Part shown: piece after piece, positions 1 through 8,836 of the stretch
Layout of the letters: every line of letters starts with the position of its first letter
How positions within the stretch are numbered: position 1 is the stretch's first letter
Origin: CBDAUN01 sp965214615
GTDB lineage: Bacteria > Pseudomonadota > Gammaproteobacteria > Arenicellales > JAJDZL01
Reading direction: 5' to 3'
Assembly (NCBI GenBank): GCA_965214615.1
Contig: OZ243952.1
Location: forward strand, 3,038,001 to 3,102,000
DNA length: 64,000 nt
Notes under the pieces: generated by a model
What the model was told of the DNA's origin: nothing
What the model saw: the letters and a program-made list of their open reading frames with translations, nothing else
The model's database searches: none
Position numbers and translations under genes: made by a program

Positions 1-1
1 G

Positions 2-394
2 CATACGGACGCGTTTTTGCTGTTTCTGATCATTTTCTGCTGGACCCCGCCACACTTCTGGGCTCTCGCCCTTTATCGCGAACTCGACTATTCCAAAGCG
101 CAGATTCCCATGCTGCCGGTCACCCACGGCAGAAAATTCACACTGCTGCACATCATGCTGTACACGATTCTGCTCGCGGCGGTCAGCATCATGCCATTTG
201 CCACCGGAAAGTTCGGACTGCTGTATCTTGCCGCAGCACTGTGCCTGAATACGCTGTTTATTGCATATGCTGTCCGTCTGCGGCGATCCTACAGCGATAC
301 GCTGGCACGAAGGACATTCCTGTATTCGATCCGCTATCTTGCGATTTTGTTCGCCGCCATGCTCGCCGACCACTACTGGCCGGGAGCGCTATGA
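2..394 (+). CDS. cyoE/ctaB: Heme O synthase (protoheme IX farnesyltransferase), C-terminal part
   Basis: The reading frame is open from the left edge, so only the last 130 or so residues are present. It would transfer a farnesyl group to protoheme IX to make heme O for a heme-copper terminal oxidase, in the inner membrane. The family motif PPHFWALAL is visible near the start, followed by a stretch ending IPMLPVTHG and three hydrophobic helices with a basic cytoplasmic loop (RLRRSYSDT). These are typical of the UbiA-type prenyltransferase C-terminus. The gene ends with TGA at 392-394, 51 bases before purB in the same direction. The family is clear; only the amino-terminal half is missing because of the window edge. 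Confidence 0.9.
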   Translation, partial: HTDAFLLFLIIFCWTPPHFWALALYRELDYSKAQIPMLPVTHGRKFTLLHIMLYTILLAAVSIMPFATGKFGLLYLAAALCLNTLFIAYAVRLRRSYSDTLARRTFLYSIRYLAILFAAMLADHYWPGAL

Positions 395-445
395 ATCCGC
401 TGACAGCCGCATCCAAGCCATAGAACCGACTCACGATACAGCGCA

Positions 446-1831
446 GTGAACAGCCCTTCGACAATGTCTCCCGTCATGGCCTTGTCGCCATTGGACGGAC
501 GCTACGCGCCCGCCGTCGAGTCCTTGCGCCCCATTTTCAGCGAATACGGACTGATTCGCGCGAGGGTGCTGGTCGAAATCGAGTGGCTGCTGGCACTGAC
601 CAAGAATCCGCAAATACAGGAACTTGGTCCCCTGCCTTTTCAAATAAACAACAAGCTGCGCCAGATCGCGCACGATTTCACAGAACATGACGCACTGGCT
701 GTAAAGGAGATCGAAAAGACAACCAATCATGATGTCAAGGCAGTCGAGTACTACATCAAGCAGCGCATCGACGAAATTCCCGGACTCGGGCGAGTGCGCG
801 AGTTCGTGCACTTCGGGGCGACCTCCTACGACATCAACGACAATTGCTTTGCGCTGATGCTCAAAGAAGCACGCCACGATGTTGTTCTTCCCTTGCTTGC
901 CGAACTGACAGGCCAGCTCGACCAGTTCGCCTGCGATTACGCCGAAATTCCCATGCTTTCGAGAACCCATGGACAGCCGGCGTCGACAACCACAGTCGGC
1001 AAGGAGTTCAAGATCTTCGCCGCCCGGCTCGAAAGGCAGATCGGCACACTGCAATCAGTGCGCATATTGGGCAAGTTTACCGGTGCGGTCGGCAATCACA
1101 ATGCGCTGCACAGCGCCTATCCCGAAGTGGATTGGCGCAAGTTCACAAGGCAATTCGTCGAAAATGCCCTCGGCCTGGACAACAGTGCGGTCACGACTCA
1201 GACCGAAGCCCATGACTACATCAGCGAATACTGTCATGCGATGCAGCGAATCAACTCGATACTCGTTGATCTTTGCCGCGATATGTGGGGATATATATCA
1301 TTGGGCTACTTTCGGCAGAAATCGGTTGCAAGCGAAGTCGGCTCGTCGACCATGCCGCACAAGGTCAATCCGATCGATTTCGAGAATGCCGAAGGCAATC
1401 TGGGGCTCGCAAACGCGAATCTGGGGCACCTTGCCGAAAAGCTTCCGGTCAGCCGCTGGCAGCGAGACCTGAGCGATTCAACAGTGCTGCGCAACCTGGG
1501 AACCGGAATCGGCTACAGCGTAATCGCCTATCGCGCCATGCAAAAGGGACTGGGCAAGCTCGACCCCAATCCGCAACGGCTCAGCGAGGATCTGGACAAC
1601 GCCTGGGAGATTCTCAGCGAGCCTATTCAAACGGTGATGCGCAAGCACGGCGCCGATATCCCCTATGAGCAGCTCAAGCAGCTGACCCGCGGTGTCAAAG
1701 TCACACGCGAAACCATGCGCGAGTTCATCGAACAACTTGATCTGCCGAGTCCGGAAAAGGAAAGACTGCTGGCATTGACGCCGCACACCTACATCGGTCG
1801 AGCGGTTGATATTGCCAAAGGCGTCGACTGA
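446..1831 (+). CDS. purB: Adenylosuccinate lyase
   Basis: Cleaves adenylosuccinate to AMP and fumarate, and SAICAR to AICAR and fumarate, in purine synthesis. The 461-residue protein has the long E. coli-type PurB layout: SPLDGRYA near residue 14, TTNHDVKAVEYY at about 92-103, RTHGQPAS at 173-180, and the fumarase/lyase signature GSSTMPHKVNPIDFENAEGN near residue 300. The frame opens at a GTG at 446; an ATG six codons later at 464 (MSPVMALSPLDGR) is an equally good start, and neither has a strong ribosome binding site. The next gene starts 17 bases after the stop, so the two are probably co-transcribed. Confidence 0.97.
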   Translation: MNSPSTMSPVMALSPLDGRYAPAVESLRPIFSEYGLIRARVLVEIEWLLALTKNPQIQELGPLPFQINNKLRQIAHDFTEHDALAVKEIEKTTNHDVKAVEYYIKQRIDEIPGLGRVREFVHFGATSYDINDNCFALMLKEARHDVVLPLLAELTGQLDQFACDYAEIPMLSRTHGQPASTTTVGKEFKIFAARLERQIGTLQSVRILGKFTGAVGNHNALHSAYPEVDWRKFTRQFVENALGLDNSAVTTQTEAHDYISEYCHAMQRINSILVDLCRDMWGYISLGYFRQKSVASEVGSSTMPHKVNPIDFENAEGNLGLANANLGHLAEKLPVSRWQRDLSDSTVLRNLGTGIGYSVIAYRAMQKGLGKLDPNPQRLSEDLDNAWEILSEPIQTVMRKHGADIPYEQLKQLTRGVKVTRETMREFIEQLDLPSPEKERLLALTPHTYIGRAVDIAKGVD

Positions 1832-1848
1832 CGCATCTCGGCACTGCC

Positions 1849-2589
1849 ATGGCCGACGAATCAATCAGATTATCCAAGTACCTGTCTCAGAACAACGTTT
1901 GCTCGCGCCGCGAAGCCGAACTGTTCATCGAACGGGGCTGGCTTCGCGTCGATGGGCAGCTCGTCACGCGCCAGGGCGTGCGCGTCAGCGAGTCGAGCCA
2001 CATTGAACTGGACCCGCGGGCAACAAGCTATCAGAGCCGATTCACAACTGTCTTGCTGAACAAGCCGGTCGGATACGTTTCCGGACAGCCGGAGCCCGGC
2101 TGCAAGCCGGCGGCGACGCTGATCAAAAAAAGCAATTTGCTTGGCAGCGCACGGGGCAAGGAGACGCAGCAGATTCGCTGGCCGTTGACAAAGCTCGCTC
2201 CTGCAGGAAGACTGGATTTGGATTCATCCGGACTGCTGGTACTCACTCAGGACGGGCGCATCGCACGGCAGCTGATCGGACCGGATTCGCGAATCGAAAA
2301 GGAATACATGGTGCGTACCGCCGAACCGTTCAGCGAATCGCAGATCGAACAATTGAAATTCGGAATGTCGCTCGACGGCGTAACTTTAAGGAAGGCGACG
2401 GTGGAGCCGATTGACAGCAACTACTTCAGAATCGTGCTCACCGAAGGCCGCAATCGGCAAATCCGGCGCATGTGCGACATCGCCGGAATGCGCGTTTTCG
2501 CGCTTAAGCGCGTCCGCATCGGCCGCATCAGGCTTGCGTCCCTTCCGCTCGGCAAATGGCGCCCGCTGCTGGCGGGCGAGCGTTTCTGA
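1849..2589 (+). CDS. S4-domain rRNA pseudouridine synthase, RsuA/RluB/RluF family
   Basis: Isomerises a uridine in 23S or 16S rRNA to pseudouridine. Residues 5-50 form an S4 RNA-binding domain (IRLSKYLSQ...CSRREAELFI..GWLRVDG). The catalytic domain carries GRLDLDSSGLLVLT at about 120-133, where Asp123 is the expected catalytic residue, and EGRNRQIRRM near the C-terminus. RluE lacks an S4 domain, so RluF or RluB is a closer comparison; at 246 residues it is shorter than E. coli RluF (about 290). The exact rRNA target cannot be read from sequence. It lies between purB and pyrD, and its last bases almost touch the pyrD start. Confidence 0.88.
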   Translation: MADESIRLSKYLSQNNVCSRREAELFIERGWLRVDGQLVTRQGVRVSESSHIELDPRATSYQSRFTTVLLNKPVGYVSGQPEPGCKPAATLIKKSNLLGSARGKETQQIRWPLTKLAPAGRLDLDSSGLLVLTQDGRIARQLIGPDSRIEKEYMVRTAEPFSESQIEQLKFGMSLDGVTLRKATVEPIDSNYFRIVLTEGRNRQIRRMCDIAGMRVFALKRVRIGRIRLASLPLGKWRPLLAGERF

Positions 2590-2590
2590 T

Positions 2591-3745
2591 TTGGACGCCG
2601 ATTCCCTTTTTCGCGAGGCGGCGCAGCGCGTCAGCGCAGAAACCGGACACAGCGCTGCGCTAGCGGCCTTGAGGCTGACGCAGGCCAATGCGCTGTCCAT
2701 GCGCTGGCAAAAACGCGCATGGGAGAGCAAGGTGCCGAACCTTGCGGTTGAAATCTTCGGGCGCACCATAAGAAATCCCGTTGGCCTGGCTGCCGGATTC
2801 GATAAGAACGCTGTCGCGATTCGATCCCTGATTGCGATGGGATTCGGATTTGTCGAGGCCGGAACGGTGACGCCGAAGCCTCAGCCGGGCAATCCGAAAA
2901 AACGGGTTTTCCGCATCGCCGACGACCAAGCCATTGTCAACAGGCTGGGGTTCAATAGCCGGGGGCTGAAATATATCCGCCGCCGCCTTGCGCGGCTCGG
3001 TGAAAGGCCGGATGATTTCATGCTTGGCATCAATATCGGCAAGAATACTTCGACATCGGTCGAAAACGCCGTTTCCGACTACGAGGTCGCGCTTGAAGGC
3101 GTCTATGAACTTGCCGACTACGTCGCTCTCAACCTGTCTTCGCCCAATTCGCCGGGCTTGCGCGAACTGCAATCCGAAGACTACCTGGACGACTTGATCG
3201 GCGCAGTGCTCGAAAAGCGCGAACAGCTCCGCAGCCGTGCGGGCGGCAAGCAAACGCCTATTGCAATAAAACTGTCTCCCGACCTGACCTTCCGCGACAT
3301 AGAGCATATTGCAGATGTCGCAAGGCGGCGCAAAATTGATGCGATCATTGCCACCAATACCACGACGAGCCGCCCGGCGCAGGCATCATCGCATGCGAAC
3401 TACCGCCAGCAAGGCGGCTTAAGCGGCAAGCCGCTTTCGGGTCTTTCAACCCAGGTGATCAAAACAATCGCCGAGGCAACCGATTCCTCTATTCCGATCA
3501 TCGGCGTAGGCGGCATCAGTTCGGCCGAAGATGCCTGGGAGAAGATGCTGGCCGGAGCCACACTGGTTCAGATCTACACCGCTTTGGCCTACCAGGGACC
3601 GGATATAGTCCGGCAAATCGTGAGCGGGCTGGCAGATTGCGCAGCTCCAATGCAGGCGTCCAGTTTCGCGGACGCCCAGAAGATCGCCAGGCGGTCGCGC
3701 AAGGGGAATGGTTTCGCGGGCGCACGGGTCAGGCGCGGGTGCTGA
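2591..3745 (+). CDS. pyrD: Dihydroorotate dehydrogenase (quinone), class 2
   Basis: Oxidises dihydroorotate to orotate with FMN and passes electrons to membrane quinone; fourth step of pyrimidine synthesis. Seen are NPVGLAAGFDKN (FMN/substrate site), NRLGFNSRG, GINIGKN, NLSSPNSPGLRELQ (a Ser in the base position, as in class 2 enzymes), TNTT, GLSGKPL and IIGVGGISS. An amino-terminal amphipathic stretch (LFREAAQRVSAETGHSAALAAL) fits the class 2 membrane-association domain. The frame is open far upstream over the previous gene; a TTG at 2591, one base after the preceding stop, is the most sensible start. An ATG at 2699 would cut into the domain. The C-terminus overlaps the 3' end of convergent argC by 17 bases. 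Confidence 0.92.
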   Translation: MDADSLFREAAQRVSAETGHSAALAALRLTQANALSMRWQKRAWESKVPNLAVEIFGRTIRNPVGLAAGFDKNAVAIRSLIAMGFGFVEAGTVTPKPQPGNPKKRVFRIADDQAIVNRLGFNSRGLKYIRRRLARLGERPDDFMLGINIGKNTSTSVENAVSDYEVALEGVYELADYVALNLSSPNSPGLRELQSEDYLDDLIGAVLEKREQLRSRAGGKQTPIAIKLSPDLTFRDIEHIADVARRRKIDAIIATNTTTSRPAQASSHANYRQQGGLSGKPLSGLSTQVIKTIAEATDSSIPIIGVGGISSAEDAWEKMLAGATLVQIYTALAYQGPDIVRQIVSGLADCAAPMQASSFADAQKIARRSRKGNGFAGARVRRGC

Positions 3746-4697
3746 TCGGTCCCGACAACCCCGCATTCTCTTCGAATCCGAGCATCAGATTCATGGACTG
3801 AACCGCCGCTCCGCCAGCGCCTTTGACCAGATTGTCGAGTATTCCGACCAAAAGAACATGGCCGGACGGATGCGGATAGACCGTCAGCCTGATCCGGTTC
3901 GTCCCGTTGCACGCGCGCGGGTCGACTTCATGCTCGTCGGGTGCGGCGGATCCGGCGAAGCCGACTTCGACAAACGGCTCCGAACCGTAGGTCCGGCTTA
4001 ATATTTCAAAGATTTTCTGCGCGCTGACGGTTTCAAGATACGAAGCATGCAGCGGCACCTCGACCCGCATGCCGGCGTAGAACGGGCCGACCCGGGGAAG
4101 AAACTGCGGCTCGCTTTGCAATCCGGAATATTTCATCATCTCAGGCACATGCTTGTGCACCCGCTCCAAGGCATACGGCGCCGAATACGGCAGCGACGAC
4201 AGTTCAGTATCGGGAGCTTCCCAGCGCTCGATCAGCTGACGTCCGCCGCCCGAATAGCCCGACAGAGCATGAATCATGACCGGCACCTGCGCCGGAATCG
4301 CCTTTTCCGCGATCAACGGCGCCAGAAGCAGAATGACTGACGTCGGGTAGCAGCCAGGATTGCTGACCTGATCGGATGTGCGGATCGCCTGTCTGCGTGC
4401 GGCACCTAATTCGGGCAAGCCGTAGATCCAGCCATCGGCAACCCGGTGCGCGGTGCTGGCATCGATCACCTTGGTGCCCGATGACTTGGCCCACTTCGCC
4501 GACTGCAGCGCGGCTTCGTCGGGCAGGCACAGAATGGTCAGGTCGGCCTGGCCGACCGCTTCGCGGCGCGCGGTCTCGTCCTTTCTGACATGGTCAGGCA
4601 GCCGGATCAGTGCAATGTCTTTTCGCTTTGCCAGGATGTCGTAGATGACAAGCCCGGTAGTGCCGGCCTGGCCGTCGATGTACACTTTCGGCGTCAT
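3729..4697 (-). CDS. argC: N-acetyl-gamma-glutamyl-phosphate reductase, short (type 2) form
   Basis: Reduces N-acetylglutamyl phosphate to the semialdehyde with NADPH in arginine synthesis. The 322-residue length and the motifs DGQAGTTG (dinucleotide site, residues 8-15), SNPGCYPT (catalytic Cys116) and HALSGYSGGG (catalytic His) mark the short ArgC form. An upstream in-frame extension covers the transporter ATPase gene in another frame, so the ATG at 4697 was chosen. It begins only 7 bases after the stop of the preceding ABC-transporter ATPase gene on the same strand, so it is probably the last gene of that transporter operon. Its 3' end overlaps pyrD, which converges on it. Confidence 0.93.
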   Translation of the reverse strand: MTPKVYIDGQAGTTGLVIYDILAKRKDIALIRLPDHVRKDETARREAVGQADLTILCLPDEAALQSAKWAKSSGTKVIDASTAHRVADGWIYGLPELGAARRQAIRTSDQVSNPGCYPTSVILLLAPLIAEKAIPAQVPVMIHALSGYSGGGRQLIERWEAPDTELSSLPYSAPYALERVHKHVPEMMKYSGLQSEPQFLPRVGPFYAGMRVEVPLHASYLETVSAQKIFEILSRTYGSEPFVEVGFAGSAAPDEHEVDPRACNGTNRIRLTVYPHPSGHVLLVGILDNLVKGAGGAAVQSMNLMLGFEENAGLSGPISTRA

Positions 4698-4704
4698 TGC
4701 ATTT

Positions 4705-5805
4705 TCAGTCAGAAACAGGAAGCATGACAGCGGCATCTTCGGCCCAGGTGAGCCAGACGCGCCGCTGCGTGCCGCGCACCATGTCCAGCGAGCTGGACAG
4801 ATTCTGCAACGCAACCGATATCGGCTCCTCGCGTCCTTCGGTATGAATGTAGAAATGACTGCGATCGCCAAGATATGCCGAGGGGCCCATCATGCCGCAG
4901 ACCTGATTGGCAGACTGCGGAGTCTGTTCAAAATTAAGGGATATCTTTTCCGGACGCACCGCGAGCACAAAATCCGATCCGCTCGCCACGACCGGGTTCG
5001 GGCAGGCGAGGCGCACCGAGCCCAATTCCTCGGACTCGGCCACGCAAATGCCGTCAGAAACATCCTTGAGCGTACATCTGAAAAAGTTGATCGTGCCGAT
5101 AAAGTCCGCCACGAACCGGGAACTTGGAGATTCATACAAGTCGCCCGGATTCGCGACTTCGACGATGTCGCCGCTGTTCATGACCGCAATGCGATCTGAA
5201 AGCGTCAATGCCTCTTCCTGATCGTGAGTGACAAATACGAACGTGATGCCGACCTGCTTTTGCAGCAGCCGCAATTCGATCTGCATCTGTTCCCTGAGTT
5301 TCTTGTCGAGTGCTCCGAGTGGTTCGTCAAGAAGCAGAACCTTGGGCTGCTTGATCAGAGCTCGCGCCAAAGCCACGCGCTGACGCTGCCCGCCAGACAA
5401 TTCATCGGCGCCGCGCGAGCCGTAGCCCGACAGCTTGATCAGTTCGAGCATTTGCTCTATGCGCTGTTCAAGGTCCTGTTTTGAAAGTCCCGACTTGCGC
5501 ATGCCGAACGCAATATTGGACGCCACATTCAAATGGGGGAAGATTGCATAGTTTTGAAACACCATGTTGACCGGCCGATGGTTCGGCGGTGTCATGGTGA
5601 CGTCCTGACCGTCGATCTCTATGGTCCCCCGGGTTGGCAGTTCGAAGCCTGCCAGCATCCGAAGCAATGTTGTTTTTCCGCATCCCGATGGCCCGAGCAA
5701 CGAGAAGAATTCTCCTTTGATGACGCTCAAATTGGCGTCGTTGACGGCTCGGACCGATCCGAATTCCTTAGTGACATTCCTGATTGAAATGATTGCCTCT
5801 GACAT
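4705..5805 (-). CDS. potA: ABC transporter ATPase, spermidine/putrescine type
   Basis: Cytoplasmic ATP-hydrolysing subunit driving import of the ligand caught by the neighbouring binding protein. The 366-residue protein has Walker A GPSGCGKTT (38-46), the Q-loop at VFQNYAIFPH, signature LSGGQRQRVALARAL (136-150), Walker B VLLLDEPLGALD and the switch His in VTHDQ. A C-terminal TOBE-type regulatory domain (about residues 240-366, with FVLAVRPEKISL) is typical of PotA/PotG. Order on the strand is binding protein, two permeases, ATPase, argC; it starts 4 bases after the second permease. The substrate is probably a polyamine or similar amine; a different amine cannot be excluded. Confidence 0.92.
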   Translation of the reverse strand: MSEAIISIRNVTKEFGSVRAVNDANLSVIKGEFFSLLGPSGCGKTTLLRMLAGFELPTRGTIEIDGQDVTMTPPNHRPVNMVFQNYAIFPHLNVASNIAFGMRKSGLSKQDLEQRIEQMLELIKLSGYGSRGADELSGGQRQRVALARALIKQPKVLLLDEPLGALDKKLREQMQIELRLLQKQVGITFVFVTHDQEEALTLSDRIAVMNSGDIVEVANPGDLYESPSSRFVADFIGTINFFRCTLKDVSDGICVAESEELGSVRLACPNPVVASGSDFVLAVRPEKISLNFEQTPQSANQVCGMMGPSAYLGDRSHFYIHTEGREEPISVALQNLSSSLDMVRGTQRRVWLTWAEDAAVMLPVSD

Positions 5806-5809
5806 AAGC

Positions 5810-6619
5810 TTAAACCTTGGACTGCTTGCTGACCTGAACGCCGCCGCGACGAATCAGCTCGGCGGCAAAAATGACTACCGTTGAAGCGACTACGATGATC
5901 GCACCAAGCGCAAGGGTCGACGGAAGCTTGTCGGGAAAGCGCAGCTGACTCCAGATATGAATCGGCAAGGTAGCATCGGTCCCGGCAAGAAAGAATGCCA
6001 GGACAAATTCGTCGAACGATATGGTGAATGTAAGCAGGACGCTCGCCACGACTCCGGGCAGAATGATCGGGAATGTCACCCGCCAGAACGTCCACCAGGC
6101 ATTCTCTCCCAGATCCTGCGCCGCTTCCTCCAAATGCTTGTCGAATCCCTCCATGCGGGAGATCAGCACCAGCATGGAAAACGGAGTACACAGCATCAGG
6201 TGTCCGATTCCCACAGTAATTAGCGAAAGCTTCACGCTGCTCAAACTGAACGTCATCAACAGCGAGATTCCTAGAATGATTTCTGGGATGACCAGCGGGA
6301 CCATGATGCATCCGATCAGCACCCCGCTTCGCTTCAAACGGTAGCGGGTCACCCCTTTTGCCGCAAAAATTCCCAAAATCGTGGAGAGAATCGCAACCGA
6401 AATACCCACCTTGAAACTGTTCAGCAAAGCGTGCTGCAACCCCGAGCTGTCGGCAAGCTGCTGATACCATTGCAGCGTGAACCCAACCAAGGGAAAGGTG
6501 ATGTACTGAGAATCATTGAACGAAAATAGCGGCAGCACTGCTACCGGAGCATAAAGAAACACCAGATATGCGATCGCATAGACCGTCAGCGGGCGCAATT
6601 TTCTCTGTCGTCCGTACAT
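5810..6619 (-). CDS. potC: ABC transporter permease, PotC-like
   Basis: One of two inner-membrane channel subunits of the spermidine/putrescine-type importer. Six hydrophobic helices can be traced, starting at LTVYAIAYLVFLYAPVAVL. The EAA coupling loop reads EEAAQDLGENAWWTFWRVTFP, which contacts the ATPase. The ATG at 6619 (MYGRQRKLRP) is preferred because it lies 5 bases after the stop of the first permease; a longer in-frame extension would overlap that gene. At about 270 residues it has the normal PotC length. FNDSQYITFPLVGFTLQWY after the first helix is typical of PotC proteins. Confidence 0.9.
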   Translation of the reverse strand: MYGRQRKLRPLTVYAIAYLVFLYAPVAVLPLFSFNDSQYITFPLVGFTLQWYQQLADSSGLQHALLNSFKVGISVAILSTILGIFAAKGVTRYRLKRSGVLIGCIMVPLVIPEIILGISLLMTFSLSSVKLSLITVGIGHLMLCTPFSMLVLISRMEGFDKHLEEAAQDLGENAWWTFWRVTFPIILPGVVASVLLTFTISFDEFVLAFFLAGTDATLPIHIWSQLRFPDKLPSTLALGAIIVVASTVVIFAAELIRRGGVQVSKQSKV

Positions 6620-6624
6620 GCCGA

Positions 6625-7575
6625 TCAGCTGACTATCTTTCGAAACACCTTGACGCCACCAAGCAGAATGCACACTGCGGCTGTCACGGACAGCATCGAA
6701 ATGATCGAAAGAGCCGCGCCTAAGGGCCAGTTCAATGCCTTGCCGAACATCGATTGAATGATGTTGCCGATCATCAGTCCACGTGTGCCGCCTACCAGCG
6801 CCGGCGTCACATAGTCTCCGACCGTGGGAATGAAAACCAGCATCGCCGCGGCGATTACTCCGGGCAGGGATAAAGGCAAAGTGACGCGGATAAAAGTCAT
6901 AAAGGCGCTCTCTCCCAAGTCCCGGGCCGCTTCGATAAGCGATCGGTCGATCTTTTCAAGAGACACGTAAATCGGCAATATCGCCACCGCGGCCCACGCG
7001 TGAGCCAGCGTTATGACGACAGCAATCGGATTGTAGAGCAGGAATTCCAGCGGTTCGGTGATAATCCCGAGCGAAGTCAGGCTGCTGTTGATCACGCCGT
7101 TGTAGCCCAGAATGACCTTCCAGGAAAAGACCCTGAGAAGGTAGCTTGTCCAAAACGGAATCGTGATCAGAATGATCCATCTGATCTTGTTCCTTTGAAC
7201 GTGAAAGGCAATGTAGTACGCGAGCGGATAAGCCAGTACGACGGTGACGACGGTGACGAACAGAGAAATCCGCAGCGACCGGTACAGAATCAGGTAATAA
7301 ATTTTCTTCCTGAAAAAATCTGCGTAGTTGGTCAGGGTAAACGTCTGGATCAGGTCGACGTATTCCTGTTTCCAGAAACTTAGAGTTATCAGTATCGCCA
7401 GAGGAAACAGCAGTCCAAGAAAGATGACTGCAAGAGTCGGCATCAGTAGCGAATACCCCTTCGCAGTTTCGCTTCTGCGATACCCCAGCCGGATTTTATC
7501 GATGAAGCTTCGGTTCGGGGCTGTTGCTGATGTGCTCACGACTATGAATGACAGCGGGCTATGCTGCCTGAACAT
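6625..7575 (-). CDS. potB: ABC transporter permease, PotB-like
   Basis: First permease of the polyamine-type importer, 316 residues. It has an amino-terminal cytoplasmic extension, then six membrane helices (first at LLMPTLAVIFLGLLFPLAILI). The EAA loop reads IEAARDLGESAFMTFIRVTLPLSLPG. PFWTSYLLRVFSWK and the block VGDYVTPALVGGTRGLMIGN are typical of PotB/PotH. The start at 7575 is the longest; a GTG at about codon 13 would also give a full-length membrane domain. A gap of 127 bases separates it from the upstream binding-protein gene, and the downstream permease follows with no gap. Confidence 0.9.
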   Translation of the reverse strand: MFRQHSPLSFIVVSTSATAPNRSFIDKIRLGYRRSETAKGYSLLMPTLAVIFLGLLFPLAILITLSFWKQEYVDLIQTFTLTNYADFFRKKIYYLILYRSLRISLFVTVVTVVLAYPLAYYIAFHVQRNKIRWIILITIPFWTSYLLRVFSWKVILGYNGVINSSLTSLGIITEPLEFLLYNPIAVVITLAHAWAAVAILPIYVSLEKIDRSLIEAARDLGESAFMTFIRVTLPLSLPGVIAAAMLVFIPTVGDYVTPALVGGTRGLMIGNIIQSMFGKALNWPLGAALSIISMLSVTAAVCILLGGVKVFRKIVS

Positions 7576-7702
7576 TGAAATTCAGCAGTCGATTCGGTCC
7601 GTATGCCTGAGCGGACCGGCCGAGGGGTGAATGAGGACAATTCCGGAGCGCACCATTGCACAAGCTCCGGAATCGACCCAATGACAGTAACAGGCGCCGG
7701 TT

Positions 7703-8836
7703 CTACAGCCCTGCCTTGATTTCCTCGAACATGGCTTGCAGAACAGCCTCGTTCTGAATGGCTACCTGGAAGATGCCCTGGCCCAGAACCTCTTCCGGAT
7801 TGCTGGACAGGCCGCGTTCGGCAAGTTCTTGTTCGGATACCATTCCGAACGCCTTGGCGTTGGCATGTCCGTAGCCCTCTTCAAGAATCGAAAATTGTCC
7901 GGATTCCGGGCTGAGGAAGGCATCGATCACATCGTAGCTTTTTTCGATCTTGTCAGGATCGGCGTCCGACATCAGGCAGAAGCCGCATACCCACGTCATC
8001 GCACCTTCCTTCGGATTCATGTACTTGACTTCATAGCCTTGGTTCTTCAGCGAAGTGTAGGCGTCGTTCCAGGCGCTAGTCGCGACCAGTTCGCCGGCGG
8101 CCATTGAATTTTCAATGTCTGTCGGACTGGACCACCAATAGCGCAGCAACGGGAGCTGCTGGCGCAGCAGTTCGCGCGTTCTTTCCACTTCGTCATCGGT
8201 CATGTTGAACGGATCCTTGGCGCCGCCGTAGATTGCCGCGACCATGACACCGTCGATCAGGCTGTCCGACATGGAAAGGCGGCCTTTGTAGCGCTCATCC
8301 CAGAGAATTCCCCAGGTTTCATCTTCCTGATACATTTCATCGACAAGATCGGGACGATACAGAACAGAGGTGTTGCCCCAATCGGCCGCGACGAACCAGG
8401 TTTCACCGTCCGCCATCATTCCAGGAATGGTCTTCAGGCTCGGGATGATATCGGGATAATGGCTCAGGCGACTCACGTCTATGGGCTGAAGGATTCCCGC
8501 GTCGCGCCACAAGCCTACCTTGTATGAACACGGATGGGTCACATCAAACTGCGCGCCGGCCCTGATTTTGGCGAATGCCTCCTCTTCGTCGCCGAAGACC
8601 TGGAAATTGGGATACTCGCCGTATTTCTCAAAATACTGGCCGTGATGCTCGTTCGCGTCCCAGCCTTCCCAGGTGTACACATTCGGGTGGTCGTCAGCTG
8701 CGGCAGTGGCAGTTGTCGACATCAATGGAAATGTGACCGCTGTGACTCCGACCGAGGCCAGGACCTTATTGAAATCTCGTCGCGACATGCTTCCTGTAGC
8801 AAGCATCTCCACGATATCGTCTTTTTTGTAATTCAT
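7703..8836 (-). CDS. Extracellular polyamine-type substrate-binding protein, Tat-exported
   Basis: Periplasmic ligand-binding component of the pot-like importer, 377 residues, PotD/PotF-like (type 2 binding fold). A twin-arginine motif SRRDFNK (residues 18-24) precedes a hydrophobic stretch and an Ala-rich cleavage region (TATAAADD), so it is probably exported folded by the Tat pathway, unlike the Sec-exported E. coli PotD. The core has VYTWEGW at the mature amino terminus, DVTHPCSYKVGLWRDAGILQPID, and a block GNTSVLYRPDLV typical of the family. A strong ribosome binding site (GGAGTGGAG) lies just upstream of the ATG. It is the first gene of the operon ending in argC. The ligand is inferred only from family. 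Confidence 0.9.
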   Translation of the reverse strand: MNYKKDDIVEMLATGSMSRRDFNKVLASVGVTAVTFPLMSTTATAAADDHPNVYTWEGWDANEHHGQYFEKYGEYPNFQVFGDEEEAFAKIRAGAQFDVTHPCSYKVGLWRDAGILQPIDVSRLSHYPDIIPSLKTIPGMMADGETWFVAADWGNTSVLYRPDLVDEMYQEDETWGILWDERYKGRLSMSDSLIDGVMVAAIYGGAKDPFNMTDDEVERTRELLRQQLPLLRYWWSSPTDIENSMAAGELVATSAWNDAYTSLKNQGYEVKYMNPKEGAMTWVCGFCLMSDADPDKIEKSYDVIDAFLSPESGQFSILEEGYGHANAKAFGMVSEQELAERGLSSNPEEVLGQGIFQVAIQNEAVLQAMFEEIKAGL

